From: Zobellella maritima
GTDB lineage: Bacteria > Pseudomonadota > Gammaproteobacteria > Enterobacterales > Aeromonadaceae
NCBI RefSeq assembly: GCF_003075035.1
Contig: NZ_QCZE01000001.1
Location: 2,170,759 to 2,234,758, forward strand
Length of the DNA stretch: 64,000 nt
Reading direction: 5' to 3'
Shown: one piece after another, positions 40,489 to 49,383 of the stretch
Layout of the letters: each line of letters opens with the position of its first letter
How positions within the stretch are numbered: position 1 is the stretch's first letter
Made by a program: the position numbers and the translations under genes
Notes under the pieces: model-generated
Seen by the model: the letters and a program-made list of their open reading frames with translations, nothing else
Told to the model about the DNA's origin: nothing
Databases searched by the model: none

Positions 40489-41846
40489 ACCTGCCGCGCA
40501 TACTGCTGATCGACGATGAACCTGCCTTTTGCACCCTCTGCGGTCAGTGGCTGAGCGCCGCCGGCTATCAAGTGGAAACCGGCGCCGAGCTGTCTGCTCT
40601 TGAAACCCGGCTACAGACATTCGACGCCGATCTTATTCTGCTGGACCTGTCCCTGCCGCCCCACTTCGATCCCATGCACACCCTGGCGGCCCTGCCCCGC
40701 TTTGCCGACCGGCCGGTGATCATCCTCACCGGACACGGCGAGCGGGAACTGGCGCTGGAGGCCCTGCGTCAGGGCGCCTGGGATTTTCTCACCAAACCGA
40801 TCGACCCGGACATGCTGGCGGTGGTGGTCAAGCGGGCGCTGACCAAGCATCAGCTGGCCCGGGAGCTGAGCACGCTCAAGCAAAACCTGGGCAAGACATC
40901 CGCCCTCAATACCCTGATCGGCGCCTCGCCGTCGATGGAAAATATTCGCGCCCTGGTACAACGCATCGCGCCCACCGATGTGCGGGTACTGGTGACCGGC
41001 CCCTCGGGCACCGGCAAGGAAGTGATCTCAAAAGCCATCCACGATCTCAGCCAACGTGCCGGCGCCCCTTTTATCTCGGTACACTGCGGGGCCATTCCCG
41101 CCGAGCTGCTGGAAAGCGAGCTGTTCGGCCATACCAAGGGGGCCTTTACCGGCGCCGACAAGGCCCGCGACGGCCTGCTCAAGCTGGCCGACGGCGGTAC
41201 CTTGTTTCTGGACGAAATCGGCGAAATGCCGCTGGCCATGCAGGTGAAATTGCTACGGGTGCTGCAGGAAGGTAGCTTTTACCCGGTGGGCGGGCGCACC
41301 CTGGAAACCATAGATGTAAGGCTGGTGTCGGCCACCAATGCAGACCTGCCCGACAAGGTGGCCAAGGGCGAATTTCGTGAGGATCTGTTCTATCGCATCA
41401 AGGGGGTGACCATAGAGACCCGCCCCCTGGCCGAGCGCCCCGAGGACATCCCCCTGCTGATCAGCCATTTTCTCGAACAGCAGAACAACGCAGGCACCCC
41501 ACCTGGTCTGCGCCCCGATACCCAGGCCTTTGACTGGTTTATCCACCGTGACTGGCCGGGCAATGTGCGCGAACTGAAAAGTGCCCTCGACAGCGTGGCC
41601 GCCATCGCCCAGGGCAACGTCATCAGCCTGGAGGATATAGCCCTGCTGTATCCTGATGCCCAGCCGCAAGCGACCCCGTCCCTCGCCCGCCCGGGCGACA
41701 GCCTGGATGCCCAGGTGCGGGCGCTGGAAATAACGCTTATCAGCGACGCCCTGGCCCGGTTCGATAACAACCGCACCCACGCCGCCCAGGCCCTAGGCCT
41801 GTCGCGCCAGGGACTGCTGAAGAAGATAGAGCGCTATGGGCTGTAG
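40485..41846 (+). CDS. Sigma-54-dependent response regulator (NtrC family)
   Basis: A 453-residue three-domain activator. Receiver domain with LLIDDEP and phospho-acceptor Asp54 in LILLDLSLPP; AAA+ domain with Walker A GPSGTGKE, the sigma-54 contact loop TKGAFTGADKA and Walker B GGTLFLDEIGEM; and a Fis-type helix-turn-helix at the end (THAAQALGLSRQGLLKKI). It is translationally coupled to the kinase (ATGA). It should activate sigma-54 promoters; no target is obvious, the adjacent bd-oxidase operon being one candidate. Confidence 0.93.
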   Translation: MNLPRILLIDDEPAFCTLCGQWLSAAGYQVETGAELSALETRLQTFDADLILLDLSLPPHFDPMHTLAALPRFADRPVIILTGHGERELALEALRQGAWDFLTKPIDPDMLAVVVKRALTKHQLARELSTLKQNLGKTSALNTLIGASPSMENIRALVQRIAPTDVRVLVTGPSGTGKEVISKAIHDLSQRAGAPFISVHCGAIPAELLESELFGHTKGAFTGADKARDGLLKLADGGTLFLDEIGEMPLAMQVKLLRVLQEGSFYPVGGRTLETIDVRLVSATNADLPDKVAKGEFREDLFYRIKGVTIETRPLAERPEDIPLLISHFLEQQNNAGTPPGLRPDTQAFDWFIHRDWPGNVRELKSALDSVAAIAQGNVISLEDIALLYPDAQPQATPSLARPGDSLDAQVRALEITLISDALARFDNNRTHAAQALGLSRQGLLKKIERYGL

Positions 41847-41848
41847 GC

Positions 41849-42202
41849 TCAGTGCTGCACCGCCGAAGAGAACAGGTTAATCACCGCCGTGCCTGCCAGG
41901 ATCAGGCCAATGCCCAGGATGGCGAAACCGTCCAGCTGCTGGCCGTGCCACAGCCAGCTGATCAGGGCGACCAGCACGATACCGGCGCCGCACCAGATAG
42001 CATAGGCAATGCCGATGGGCACCGTCTTCACCGTAATCGACAGCAGCAGGAAGGCCGCACCGTAACCCAGCAAGACAAGGGCCGTGGCCAACGGCTGGGT
42101 AAACTGCTGGGTCTTCGGCAACATGGAGGTGGCAATCACCTCGCAGACAATGGCGATCACCAGCGCCGTCATCGGCGGAATTGCGGCTAACATGTGCACC
42201 AT
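41849..42202 (-). CDS. SMR-family multidrug/quaternary ammonium efflux protein
   Basis: A 117-residue four-helix transporter of the small multidrug resistance family. The essential membrane glutamate is in VIAIVCEVIATSML, and the conserved segment VPIGIAYAIWCGAGIV follows. It would expel cationic compounds by proton exchange. The start at 42202 follows GGGAG at seven bases. Whether it is EmrE-like (drugs) or SugE/Gdx-like (guanidinium) is not settled by sequence alone; no guanidine riboswitch was recognised upstream. Confidence 0.9.
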   Translation of the reverse strand: MVHMLAAIPPMTALVIAIVCEVIATSMLPKTQQFTQPLATALVLLGYGAAFLLLSITVKTVPIGIAYAIWCGAGIVLVALISWLWHGQQLDGFAILGIGLILAGTAVINLFSSAVQH

Positions 42203-42502
42203 GGCTACGCTCCCATCAAACACAGACTCATCAGCCCGCCAGCTTACCCTTTCATGGTAAAGATGCCATGAATTTCATCTCGAAATGCCAAGAAAAGTAC
42301 TGTCGCTGCATAGGGTAGATGGCCCTTGTACCGCCTCCCGGCTCCGGGAGAAAACGTACCTTGAGCAAGAGGACAGATTCGCTGTCCCTGTCCGTTTTAC
42401 CACTTAACAATGTTAAATGATTGATGGGTCGCAACAAGCGCATTGATCCATGCCAATCGTTAGGGTAAAAAGCAGACACATCATCCTCATTAAGATATTT
42501 CA

Positions 42503-43114
42503 ATGGCTCTGGACACCTGGCTTATCTATCTGGCCGCCATGATCGGCCTGTCCCTCACCCCTGGTCCCAACACCTTGTTGGCACTGACCCACGGCGCCCT
42601 CTATGGCCGGCGCAAGACGCTGTTTACCGTGGCCGGAGGAGCCCTCGGCTTTACCCTCGTCATTGCCTTGTCGCTGTTCGGGATAGGAGCCTTGCTGCAG
42701 GCCTCGGCAACACTGTTTACGGCCCTGAAAATCATCGGTGGCGCCTATCTTGTCTGGCTCGGTATCCAGCTCTGGCGAGCCCCCGCCCCCACCGCCGGAC
42801 AGAACGACCCGGGCGGCCATCGCAGCGGCTATTCCCTGTTTCGCCAGGGCCTGTTGTCGGCGCTGACCAACCCCAAGGCGGTGCTGTTTTTCGCCGCCTT
42901 CCTGCCACAATTCATCGATCCCGAGCGCGAGCTGGTGATCCAGTTTATGGTGATGGCGGCCACCTTCGCGCTGACCGAGTTTGTCACCGAGCTACTGATT
43001 GCCAGCTTTGCCCAACGCACCCGCGCTTGGCTGGCCCGCAGCGGACGGCGCTTCAACCGCACCTGCGCCGGCTTGTTCATGCTGCTCGGCGGCTGGCTGC
43101 CGCTGGCCCGCTGA
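42503..43114 (+). CDS. LysE-family amino acid exporter
   Basis: A 203-residue RhtB/LysE-type membrane protein with about six spans. The family signature SLTPGPNTLLALTHGALYGRR is near residue 17 and LLSALTNPKAVLFFAAFLPQF near residue 115. It would export an amino acid or a metabolite. It stands alone, divergent from the SMR gene, and is followed by the long gene-free interval. Confidence 0.9.
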   Translation: MALDTWLIYLAAMIGLSLTPGPNTLLALTHGALYGRRKTLFTVAGGALGFTLVIALSLFGIGALLQASATLFTALKIIGGAYLVWLGIQLWRAPAPTAGQNDPGGHRSGYSLFRQGLLSALTNPKAVLFFAAFLPQFIDPERELVIQFMVMAATFALTEFVTELLIASFAQRTRAWLARSGRRFNRTCAGLFMLLGGWLPLAR

Positions 43115-43185
43115 AGATGAGTTGGGCCCGCCGATATCTGGAGCAAACAGCAATTATGCCTCATTCATTAAACGAGCAGTCGATA

Positions 43186-43261
43186 TCCCCGGCTTGGAGG
43201 GTCGGCTTATCGAGTCCAGACCTCTGTCTCGACATGGTGTGGTATGTGAATCAGTTATTTA
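43186..43261. repeat. MITE-like element, copy R4 (right half)
   Basis: The right half of the repeat: GAGGGTCGGCTTATCGAGTC, then CGACATGGTGTGGTATGTG and AATCAGTTATTTA. Its reverse complement, beginning TAAATAACTGATTCACAT, matches the left end of R1 and aligns along its length with the right half of R2. I see no left half, so it is truncated or diverged. Confidence 0.65.
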
Positions 43262-43666
43262 AGATCGAGATGCCGGCCTTTGCTCCCAGGAAAAGTTGGT
43301 ATTGGCCAACGAAAGTCCGTAAACCGTACCGACCAGAATCAGCACTGGCTAATATATAAGTAAAGCTGCTCATCCGATGTAACATAATTAATATCACGGC
43401 GTCAGCTGCCAGCTTATATCGCGCCCCCTCACTCACTTACAATAAACAAATCATTGACATCGAAAATAAAAAACTTAAGCACGGATTATTTCTATTGAAT
43501 AGCTTTACCTCCCCCGCCTGTTTATAGTCATTCCCAGTCTGACAAATATAGCTTTAAGTATAACAGGCTGATATGTCGGGCTTTGTGCACCAATATTGAC
43601 GACCCGCCAGATCCCATTAACCATACATTTACTGGACTTGTATAGCTGCTCCGAATGGTAGACCCC

Positions 43667-43850
43667 TAAATAACTATTCCTCATTATCAGGCTCGAACGC
43701 AGACTTGCCATAAACCCTATATGGGGGCTAGCTTGCTCGCCGTGACAAGGTGTTTCCCCCCGACCGAAGTTCCGGTGAATGTAGGCAGTGTCTTGAAACA
43801 TCGAGTGTCATATCTTCACTGCGTGCCTGGGTGCGGCACCCGGTTTATTT
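43667..43850. repeat. MITE-like element, copy R6
   Basis: Left end TAAATAACTATTCCT matches R2 (TAAATAACCGTTCCT); inner segment CGAACGCAGACTTGCC then ATATGGGGGCT matches R1 and R2. The right end CGGTTTATTT is weaker. About 184 bases. Confidence 0.6.
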
Positions 43851-44062
43851 GGCTGCATTTTACCAGAAACTTGATCTCTAACCGGGGCTCGACAAGCGGT
43901 CTCTCTCGTCCACCATGACGGCTCGCCGGCCATGACCTGTGACAATTTTTATTTTGATGATATAGGCGTATAGATAGCCGCATGTAGGACTTCGCACTTT
44001 GAAATGATCAGGTCGTAATTGAGAATGAGATTTTTAATAGACAAACAAATTTTGCTTTTTTT

Positions 44063-44087
44063 GATGATATCCTCAATAGATATCATC
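44063..44087. repeat. Perfect inverted repeat
   Basis: GATGATATC, seven bases, GATATCATC. It has no U-run on either transcript side in the right place for a terminator, and could be a regulator site or an RNA hairpin in the long leader region before the Rieske gene. Confidence 0.5.
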
Positions 44088-44208
44088 GCCCCCTCTCGAT
44101 ACATTCCAGTCACTCATCAATAGAGTCTTATATGTCACTTGATGATAACGATTTGTTAATGAACAATGCATTCACTGTAAAGCACAGGGAAGGCCAGCTG
44201 TTCTGCTT

Positions 44209-44346
44209 TAACCAACTGATACACATGCCGCACCATGTCGAGGCAAGTGTCAGGTGCCAGTAAGCAGCCCCTCCGCGGCAAGGGTGGGGTTACTGCGACC
44301 TGTATGCCGACTTGGCCTCTGTGGCATATTTGGGAACTGTTATTTA
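44209..44346. repeat. MITE-like element, copy R5
   Basis: A compact 138-base copy with both ends: TAACCAACTGATACACATG at the left and GGGAACTGTTATTTA at the right. The left arm continues CCGCACCATGTCGAGGCAAG, which aligns with the reverse complement of the R4 right arm (CCACACCATGTCGAGACAGA). The centre is partly self-complementary (AGTAAGCAGCCCC against GGGGTTACT). Confidence 0.7.
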
Positions 44347-44490
44347 AATAAAGCGATTCACGGCAGCGCTTAAAAAGACGTGAATCATAATTGGTTCTGA
44401 CATATTAAGCATCCTGCTTATCAGCCGGATAAGTATTGACTGTTTTATTTTACCTCTTGGCATAAATAGATTATTTTCGAGGAAAGAACA

Positions 44491-45726
44491 ATGGAAAACA
44501 TCGCTGAGCTGTTACGTCAATATCGCCATGGGCAGGGATTGCCGGCTGAGTTCTATACCTCAAAAGAAATATTCAAATTCGATATCGAGCAAGTATTCAA
44601 AAAGACCTGGATTTATGTCGGAGTGGTATCCGAATTCAAGAAGAAAGGCGAATTCAGGGTAGTCCAGGTGGATAACAACTCCATCATTTTGGTGCGGGAT
44701 CAACAGGGCGAGATCCGCGCCTTCCATAACTCCTGCCGCCACAGAGGCGCCCAGATCTGTACCACTGAAAAAGGCAATGTGCCCAACCTGGTCTGCCCCT
44801 ACCACCAGTGGACATATAACCTGAACGGCGATTTAATCTACGCCGGACGCATGGGCGAGTCCTTCTCCTGCAAGGGCAATGGCCTCAAGCCCGTCGCCAT
44901 CGAGTCGATCGCCGGCCTGCTGTTTATCAACCTGTCCGAAGATCCCTCCTATACCGACATCGAGAAGATGAAGGCGGATCTGGCTCCCTATATCGGCTTC
45001 TATCAGCTCGATAAGCTCAAGGTCGCCAAGGAAATCGACATTATCGAAAAGGCTAACTGGAAGCTGGTGGTGGAAAATAACCGGGAGTGCTACCACTGCA
45101 ACGCCAACCACCCCGAGCTGCTGAAAAGCTGGCCGCCGTTCGGCGCCGGTTTCGGCTGGCCGGACGATCCCCGTGAAGCCGCCGCCGTCGCCGAAAAAAT
45201 CGACGAGGCCTATGCGGTCAAGCGCCCCCAGTGGGATAGTATGGGCATGACCCACGAGCCGCTGGATCTGACCGAAGATCGCTGGTATCGCGCCATGATG
45301 ATGATCCTGGAACACGGCGCCCTGTCACAGACCATGAACGGCGAGCTGGCCTGCCAGAAGCTACTGCCCGGCTTCAGCAAACCGGATAACAGCGACCTGT
45401 CCATGTGGACCCATTACAACTCCTGGCACCACTTCATGTGTGATCATGTGGTCACCACCATGGCCATTCCCATTTCGGAAGACGAAACCCTGGTACGTAC
45501 CCGCTGGCTGGTGCATGAAGACGCCCGGGAAGGGGTCGATTATGACCTGGATAACCTGACTCATGTGTGGGTCAAGACCAATGATCAGGACAGGTGGCTG
45601 GCGGAAATCAACCACGCCGGCATTCGTTCCGACGCCTACCAGCCGGGACAGTATTCGGAAGAAACCGAGGGCCTGGTGATGAATTTCATCGGCTGGTACA
45701 TCAAGCAGTTGCAATCAGGAATTTAA
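44491..45726 (+). CDS. Rieske non-haem iron oxygenase, glycine betaine monooxygenase (GbcA)-like
   Basis: A 411-residue oxygenase alpha subunit. The Rieske cluster ligands are in SCRHRGAQIC and LVCPYHQW (Cys-X-His ... Cys-X2-His). The mononuclear iron site is NNRECYHCNANHPELLKSW, like GbcA and choline/stachydrine oxygenases, with the third ligand probably the Asp of KTNDQDRW. It would demethylate or hydroxylate a quaternary amine such as glycine betaine. No ferredoxin reductase (GbcB) gene is nearby, so electrons must come from elsewhere. The ATG follows GAGGAAAG. The next gene, 51 bases on, encodes a DddP-type protein. The true substrate may be another betaine. Confidence 0.82.
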   Translation: MENIAELLRQYRHGQGLPAEFYTSKEIFKFDIEQVFKKTWIYVGVVSEFKKKGEFRVVQVDNNSIILVRDQQGEIRAFHNSCRHRGAQICTTEKGNVPNLVCPYHQWTYNLNGDLIYAGRMGESFSCKGNGLKPVAIESIAGLLFINLSEDPSYTDIEKMKADLAPYIGFYQLDKLKVAKEIDIIEKANWKLVVENNRECYHCNANHPELLKSWPPFGAGFGWPDDPREAAAVAEKIDEAYAVKRPQWDSMGMTHEPLDLTEDRWYRAMMMILEHGALSQTMNGELACQKLLPGFSKPDNSDLSMWTHYNSWHHFMCDHVVTTMAIPISEDETLVRTRWLVHEDAREGVDYDLDNLTHVWVKTNDQDRWLAEINHAGIRSDAYQPGQYSEETEGLVMNFIGWYIKQLQSGI

Positions 45727-45777
45727 CGGAATCGGGTTTTCATCGTCTTAGTCGCGTATTTTTCAGGCAGGAAAAAC

Positions 45778-47028
45778 ATGTTCGAAACCAAGAATAGCTA
45801 TCTCAATGATGTTGCCCGGGATCAGTCGCTCAGAAACCCGGTCACGGAAGACGTGCACAAGGCGGCCAGGGCCTATCGCCTGCGACGGGTCCGGGAGCAG
45901 CTGGTCAAAAATGACTGTGCAGCCGTGCTGCTCTATGACCCTGTCAATATCAGATATGCCACCGATGCATCCAATATGCAGATCTGGACTGCCCACAATG
46001 CTTCCCGTTACGCCATGGTCTTTGCCGATGGCCCGGTGATCATCTGGGAATTCCACAACTGCGAGCACCTTTGCGAACACCTGGAAACCGTGGATGAAGT
46101 GCGCCTGGCCATCAACTGGGCCTACTTCGGTGCCGGCCCCCGGGTATCGGAAAAGGCGAAAGTATGGGCGGCGGAGATCGCCGATCTGCTCCGCCAGCAC
46201 GGGGGGGGCAACATGCGCCTGGCGGTCGACAAGATGGAGCCGGAAGGCGTGCCCTGCCTCAATGCCCTGGGTGTCCAGCTGCAGCAGGGACAGCCCCTGC
46301 TGGAACAGGCTCGCGCCGTAAAATCGGCGGAAGAGCTTGAGCTGATGAAATGGACCATCACCGTCTGCGAACACGGCATACAGCGCATGTCCGACGAACT
46401 TCGCCCGGGCATGACCGAACAGGAGCTGTGGGCCTACCTGCATTTCGAGAACATCCGCCATGGCGGCGAGTGGATCGAAACCCGTCTGCTGGCCTCCGGT
46501 CCGCGCACCAATCCCTGGATGCAGGAATGCAGCAACCGGGTCATGAACGAAGGGGAGATCATCGCTTTCGATACCGACATGATAGGTCCCTACGGCTATT
46601 GCGCCGATATCTCCCGTGCCTGGACTGTGGGGCATGTGCGCCCCACTGACGAGCAGCGGCGCCTCTACAGCGCCGCCTATCAGCAGATACACCACAACAT
46701 GGATATATTGAGAGCCGGTATGAGTATCAAGGAATTTGTCGACAAGAGCTGGCCTATTCCCGACGAGTTCTACAAGAACCGTTATTGCTGCGTGGCCCAT
46801 GGTATCGGCATGGCGGATGAATACCCGGCCATCGCCCATGCGGGCGCTGACTGGGAAAAGGCCGGCTATGACGGCATCCTCGAAGAAAACATGACGATCT
46901 GCATCGAAAGCTGTATCGCCGTCGAAGGCGGAAAAGAGGGCATCAAACTGGAGGAACAGGTACTGATCACCAAAAACGGATGTGTGCCGCTTTCCAGCTA
47001 CCGTTGGGAAGAAGGCTGGCTCATCTAA
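45778..47028 (+). CDS. dddP: M24-fold DddP-like DMSP lyase candidate (copy 2)
   Basis: A 416-residue protein matching my memory of roseobacter DddP over long blocks: HGGGNMRLAVDK, RHGGEWIETRLLASGPRTNP and DTDMIGPYGYCADISR. Metal ligands Asp265, Asp267, Asp277, His341, Glu377 and Glu392 are present, and so is Asp347 in HGIGMADEYP, the position of the proposed catalytic base. The predicted reaction is cleavage of dimethylsulfoniopropionate to dimethyl sulfide and acrylate. It lies between a Rieske oxygenase and a BCCT importer; copy 1 at 33.3 kb has Gly at the base position. It could instead act on another onium compound, since no acrylate-use genes are adjacent. Confidence 0.75.
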   Translation: MFETKNSYLNDVARDQSLRNPVTEDVHKAARAYRLRRVREQLVKNDCAAVLLYDPVNIRYATDASNMQIWTAHNASRYAMVFADGPVIIWEFHNCEHLCEHLETVDEVRLAINWAYFGAGPRVSEKAKVWAAEIADLLRQHGGGNMRLAVDKMEPEGVPCLNALGVQLQQGQPLLEQARAVKSAEELELMKWTITVCEHGIQRMSDELRPGMTEQELWAYLHFENIRHGGEWIETRLLASGPRTNPWMQECSNRVMNEGEIIAFDTDMIGPYGYCADISRAWTVGHVRPTDEQRRLYSAAYQQIHHNMDILRAGMSIKEFVDKSWPIPDEFYKNRYCCVAHGIGMADEYPAIAHAGADWEKAGYDGILEENMTICIESCIAVEGGKEGIKLEEQVLITKNGCVPLSSYRWEEGWLI

Positions 47029-47035
47029 ACCATCG

Positions 47036-47061
47036 GGCCGTGGGTGATATGACCCACGGCC
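47036..47061 (+). terminator. Hairpin after the dddP-like gene
   Basis: Perfect 10-base stem GGCCGTGGGT/ACCCACGGCC followed by TTTGTCATTT. It separates the Rieske-DddP pair from the BCCT gene. Confidence 0.75.
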
Positions 47062-47165
47062 TTTGTCATTTACCACTCAACATCAGTTAAGGCAGCTATA
47101 GGTTCTACATCAATTTACCAAGGATGATTCACATTAATTGATACTAATGTGGACAAGGAGAAAAA

Positions 47166-48794
47166 ATGCTTAAGGAAAACATAGCAAACAGTCCCGTTGA
47201 ACAGGAAGTCAACATCCCCACCTCCAAACAGGGATTCTACAAGGGCCTGAACCCTACAATTACCATTATCAGCAAGGCCATCATCGTCTTGCTGGTATTG
47301 TTTGCCATCGTGATGCCGGACAAGGCGGCAACAACACTGGGGGCAATCAATACCGCACTCCTTTCGATGTTCAATTCCTATTATATTATCTCGGTCAGCC
47401 TGTTCCTTATTTTCTGTCTTTTCATGGCCCTTAGTCCACTGGGTAAAATAAAGTTGGGACAGGATCAGGAACGGCCGGAATTCTCCAACTTCTCCTGGTT
47501 TGCCATGATGTTCGGCGCCGGCATGGGCATAGGGCTGATGTTCTACTCCATCGGTGAACCCATGTATCACTTTGCCGGCAATCCGGAAGTGATCAAGGGC
47601 GCGGTCAGTGCCAAGACTGCCGAGACGGTGGAATCGTCCATGCGCTTCACTTTCCTGCACTGGGGGCTGCATGCCTGGGGCATCTATGTGTCTGTCGGCC
47701 TGGCCATGGCCTATTTCGCCTATCGCCAGAACCTGCCGCTGACCATTCGCTCCGCCCTGACCCCGTTGTTTGGCGAGCGCCTGAACGGCTCGCTGGGCCA
47801 TACCATCGATATCATTGCGGTGGTGGCAACCGTGCTGGGGATTTCCACCACCGTCGGTACCGGTGTCTTGCAGCTGGTTTCCGGTTTCGAAAGCGTCTCC
47901 GGAGCAGCCTGGCTGCTGAACGACGAAGGCCAACCGACCGGCTCGGCCATGGCACTCGCCCTGCTGCTGGTGATGGGCCTGTCGACCCTGTCGGCCATGA
48001 CTGGCGTCGGCAGGGGCGTCAAATGGCTGAGTAATATCAACCTGACATTGTCCTTTATCCTGCTGGCAGTGTTTATCCTGTTCGGCTCCACCGCCTTTGC
48101 TTTCTCAACCTATATCAGCAGTCTGACCGATTATCTGATCGCGCTGCCGGCAATGAGCTTTACCATATGGGATACCACATCGGAACTGGGCGCCTGGCAA
48201 ACCGGCTGGACGATACTGTACTGGGCTTGGTGGATCGCCTTTGCTCCTTTCGTCGGGCTATTCCTGGCGCGTATATCCAGGGGCCGGACCATACGGGAAT
48301 TCGTCATGGGCGCCATGATTATCCCGACCCTGATGTGTTTCCTGTGGTTCGCCCTGCTGGGCGGTACCGCCCTGGATCTGGAACTAAACGGTAGTGCCAA
48401 CGGCAGTATAGTGGGCGCAGCCATCGAATCACAGATGTTCGTTACCCTGCAGCAACTGCTGCCGGCCGAGGCGGCCACGCTCATGTCGCTGATGGTGATC
48501 CTGCTGATCCTGACCTACCTGGTCACCTCAGCGGACTCCGGCGTGCTGGTGCTGAATACCATCATGGCGGGGGGTAACGATCAGCCGGGCGTCAGCCACC
48601 GCGTGGTGTGGGGAGCTATCCTGACCCTGGTGGTGGGCTCACTGATGTTTGCCGGGGGGCAGGGCGCCATTCAGAAGGCGATGATTATTGGCTCACTGCC
48701 CTTCTCGGTGATCATGGTGCTGATGTGTGTCGGTACCCTCAAGTCCGCCTTTGTCAGAAGAAAAGCCGCCAAAATTCAGGGCGAGGCAGCGTAA
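47166..48794 (+). CDS. BCCT-family betaine/DMSP-type transporter (copy 2)
   Basis: A 542-residue twelve-helix importer, similar throughout to copy 1 at 31.6 kb. Glycine-rich stretch FGAGMGIGLMFYSIGEPMYH, aromatic box ILYWAWWIAFAPFVG and RISRGRTIREFVMG are intact. The ATG at 47166 follows AAGGAG. With its own hairpins on both sides it may be a separate transcription unit from the DddP gene upstream. Probable substrates are betaine or DMSP-like osmolytes. Confidence 0.92.
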   Translation: MLKENIANSPVEQEVNIPTSKQGFYKGLNPTITIISKAIIVLLVLFAIVMPDKAATTLGAINTALLSMFNSYYIISVSLFLIFCLFMALSPLGKIKLGQDQERPEFSNFSWFAMMFGAGMGIGLMFYSIGEPMYHFAGNPEVIKGAVSAKTAETVESSMRFTFLHWGLHAWGIYVSVGLAMAYFAYRQNLPLTIRSALTPLFGERLNGSLGHTIDIIAVVATVLGISTTVGTGVLQLVSGFESVSGAAWLLNDEGQPTGSAMALALLLVMGLSTLSAMTGVGRGVKWLSNINLTLSFILLAVFILFGSTAFAFSTYISSLTDYLIALPAMSFTIWDTTSELGAWQTGWTILYWAWWIAFAPFVGLFLARISRGRTIREFVMGAMIIPTLMCFLWFALLGGTALDLELNGSANGSIVGAAIESQMFVTLQQLLPAEAATLMSLMVILLILTYLVTSADSGVLVLNTIMAGGNDQPGVSHRVVWGAILTLVVGSLMFAGGQGAIQKAMIIGSLPFSVIMVLMCVGTLKSAFVRRKAAKIQGEAA

Positions 48795-48799
48795 TACGA

Positions 48800-48817
48800 G
48801 GCGGGATGAATCCCGCC
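48800..48817 (+). terminator. Terminator after BCCT copy 2
   Basis: Stem GGCGGGAT/ATCCCGCC with a two-base loop followed by CTTTCC, six bases past the stop codon. Confidence 0.7.
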
Positions 48818-48949
48818 CTTTCCAACCCCCAAATATGTCCCGAAACCGTGCATGATGCCGCAGCCCTCAACAGCCGGCTATCACATGCACTGACTACATG
48901 GTTCGGGACACCCCTAATCCAGCACCAACAGATCCTATCGGAGAGAGAA

Positions 48950-49312
48950 GTGACAACTATCCAGCGTAAGGAAAGCAGCCCGCGCATGAGCCAGGCGGTA
49001 GCGGTAAATAATTTTGTGTTCCTGTCGGGACAGGTCGCCGACAAGCTGCAGGGCGATATCCGACAGCAAACCACAGAGGTACTGGCAAAAATTGAGAGAT
49101 TATTAGCCGCGTCCAATTCCGACAAATCGCGGTTAATCAGCGTCAATGTCTGGCTAAGCGACATCAGCCATTTCGATGAAATGAACGCGGTCTATGAAGC
49201 CTGGCTGGGCAATACTCACCAGCCCACCCGGGCCTGCGTTCAGGCGGCACTGGCCGACCCCGGCTACCTGATAGAGGTACAGGCCGTGGCGCTGGCAACG
49301 CCACAGGGTTGA
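48950..49312 (+). CDS. RidA/YjgF-family enamine/imine deaminase
   Basis: A 120-residue trimeric RidA-family protein that hydrolyses reactive imines or enamines made by amino-acid and amine oxidation. The conserved FLSGQVADKLQGDI and VNVWLSDI strands and the substrate-binding arginine in HQPTRACVQAAL are present. The start is the GTG at 48950, behind GGAG with a six-base spacer; the open frame extends further but overlaps the upstream terminator. Its place near an FAD amine oxidase fits detoxifying the imine products of that enzyme. Confidence 0.82.
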   Translation: MTTIQRKESSPRMSQAVAVNNFVFLSGQVADKLQGDIRQQTTEVLAKIERLLAASNSDKSRLISVNVWLSDISHFDEMNAVYEAWLGNTHQPTRACVQAALADPGYLIEVQAVALATPQG

Positions 49313-49383
49313 GTCGTATTTCCCAGAAATCAGAGGGTCCGACAGGCGGGCCCTCTCATATAGGCGATGACCCTGTAACGGGC

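Larger units (their letters stand above)
43115..44490. other. 1.4-kb gene-free interval rich in repeat elements
   Basis: No protein gene with recognisable features. AT content is much higher than around it. It holds three copies of the inverted-repeat element (43186-43261 partial, 43667-43850, 44209-44346), a perfect 9-base inverted repeat GATGATATC/GATATCATC at 44063-44087, and the promoter of the Rieske gene at its right end, where TTGACT at 44436 followed by GCATAA at 44460 is a possible promoter. Part of the rest may be worn-out gene remnants. Confidence 0.6.

Noticed and set aside
42252-42502. Minus-strand frame of about 83 codons and possible guanidine riboswitch upstream of the SMR gene
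   Set aside because: No recognisable protein features, and the conserved cores of the guanidine-I, -II or -III riboswitches could not be found.
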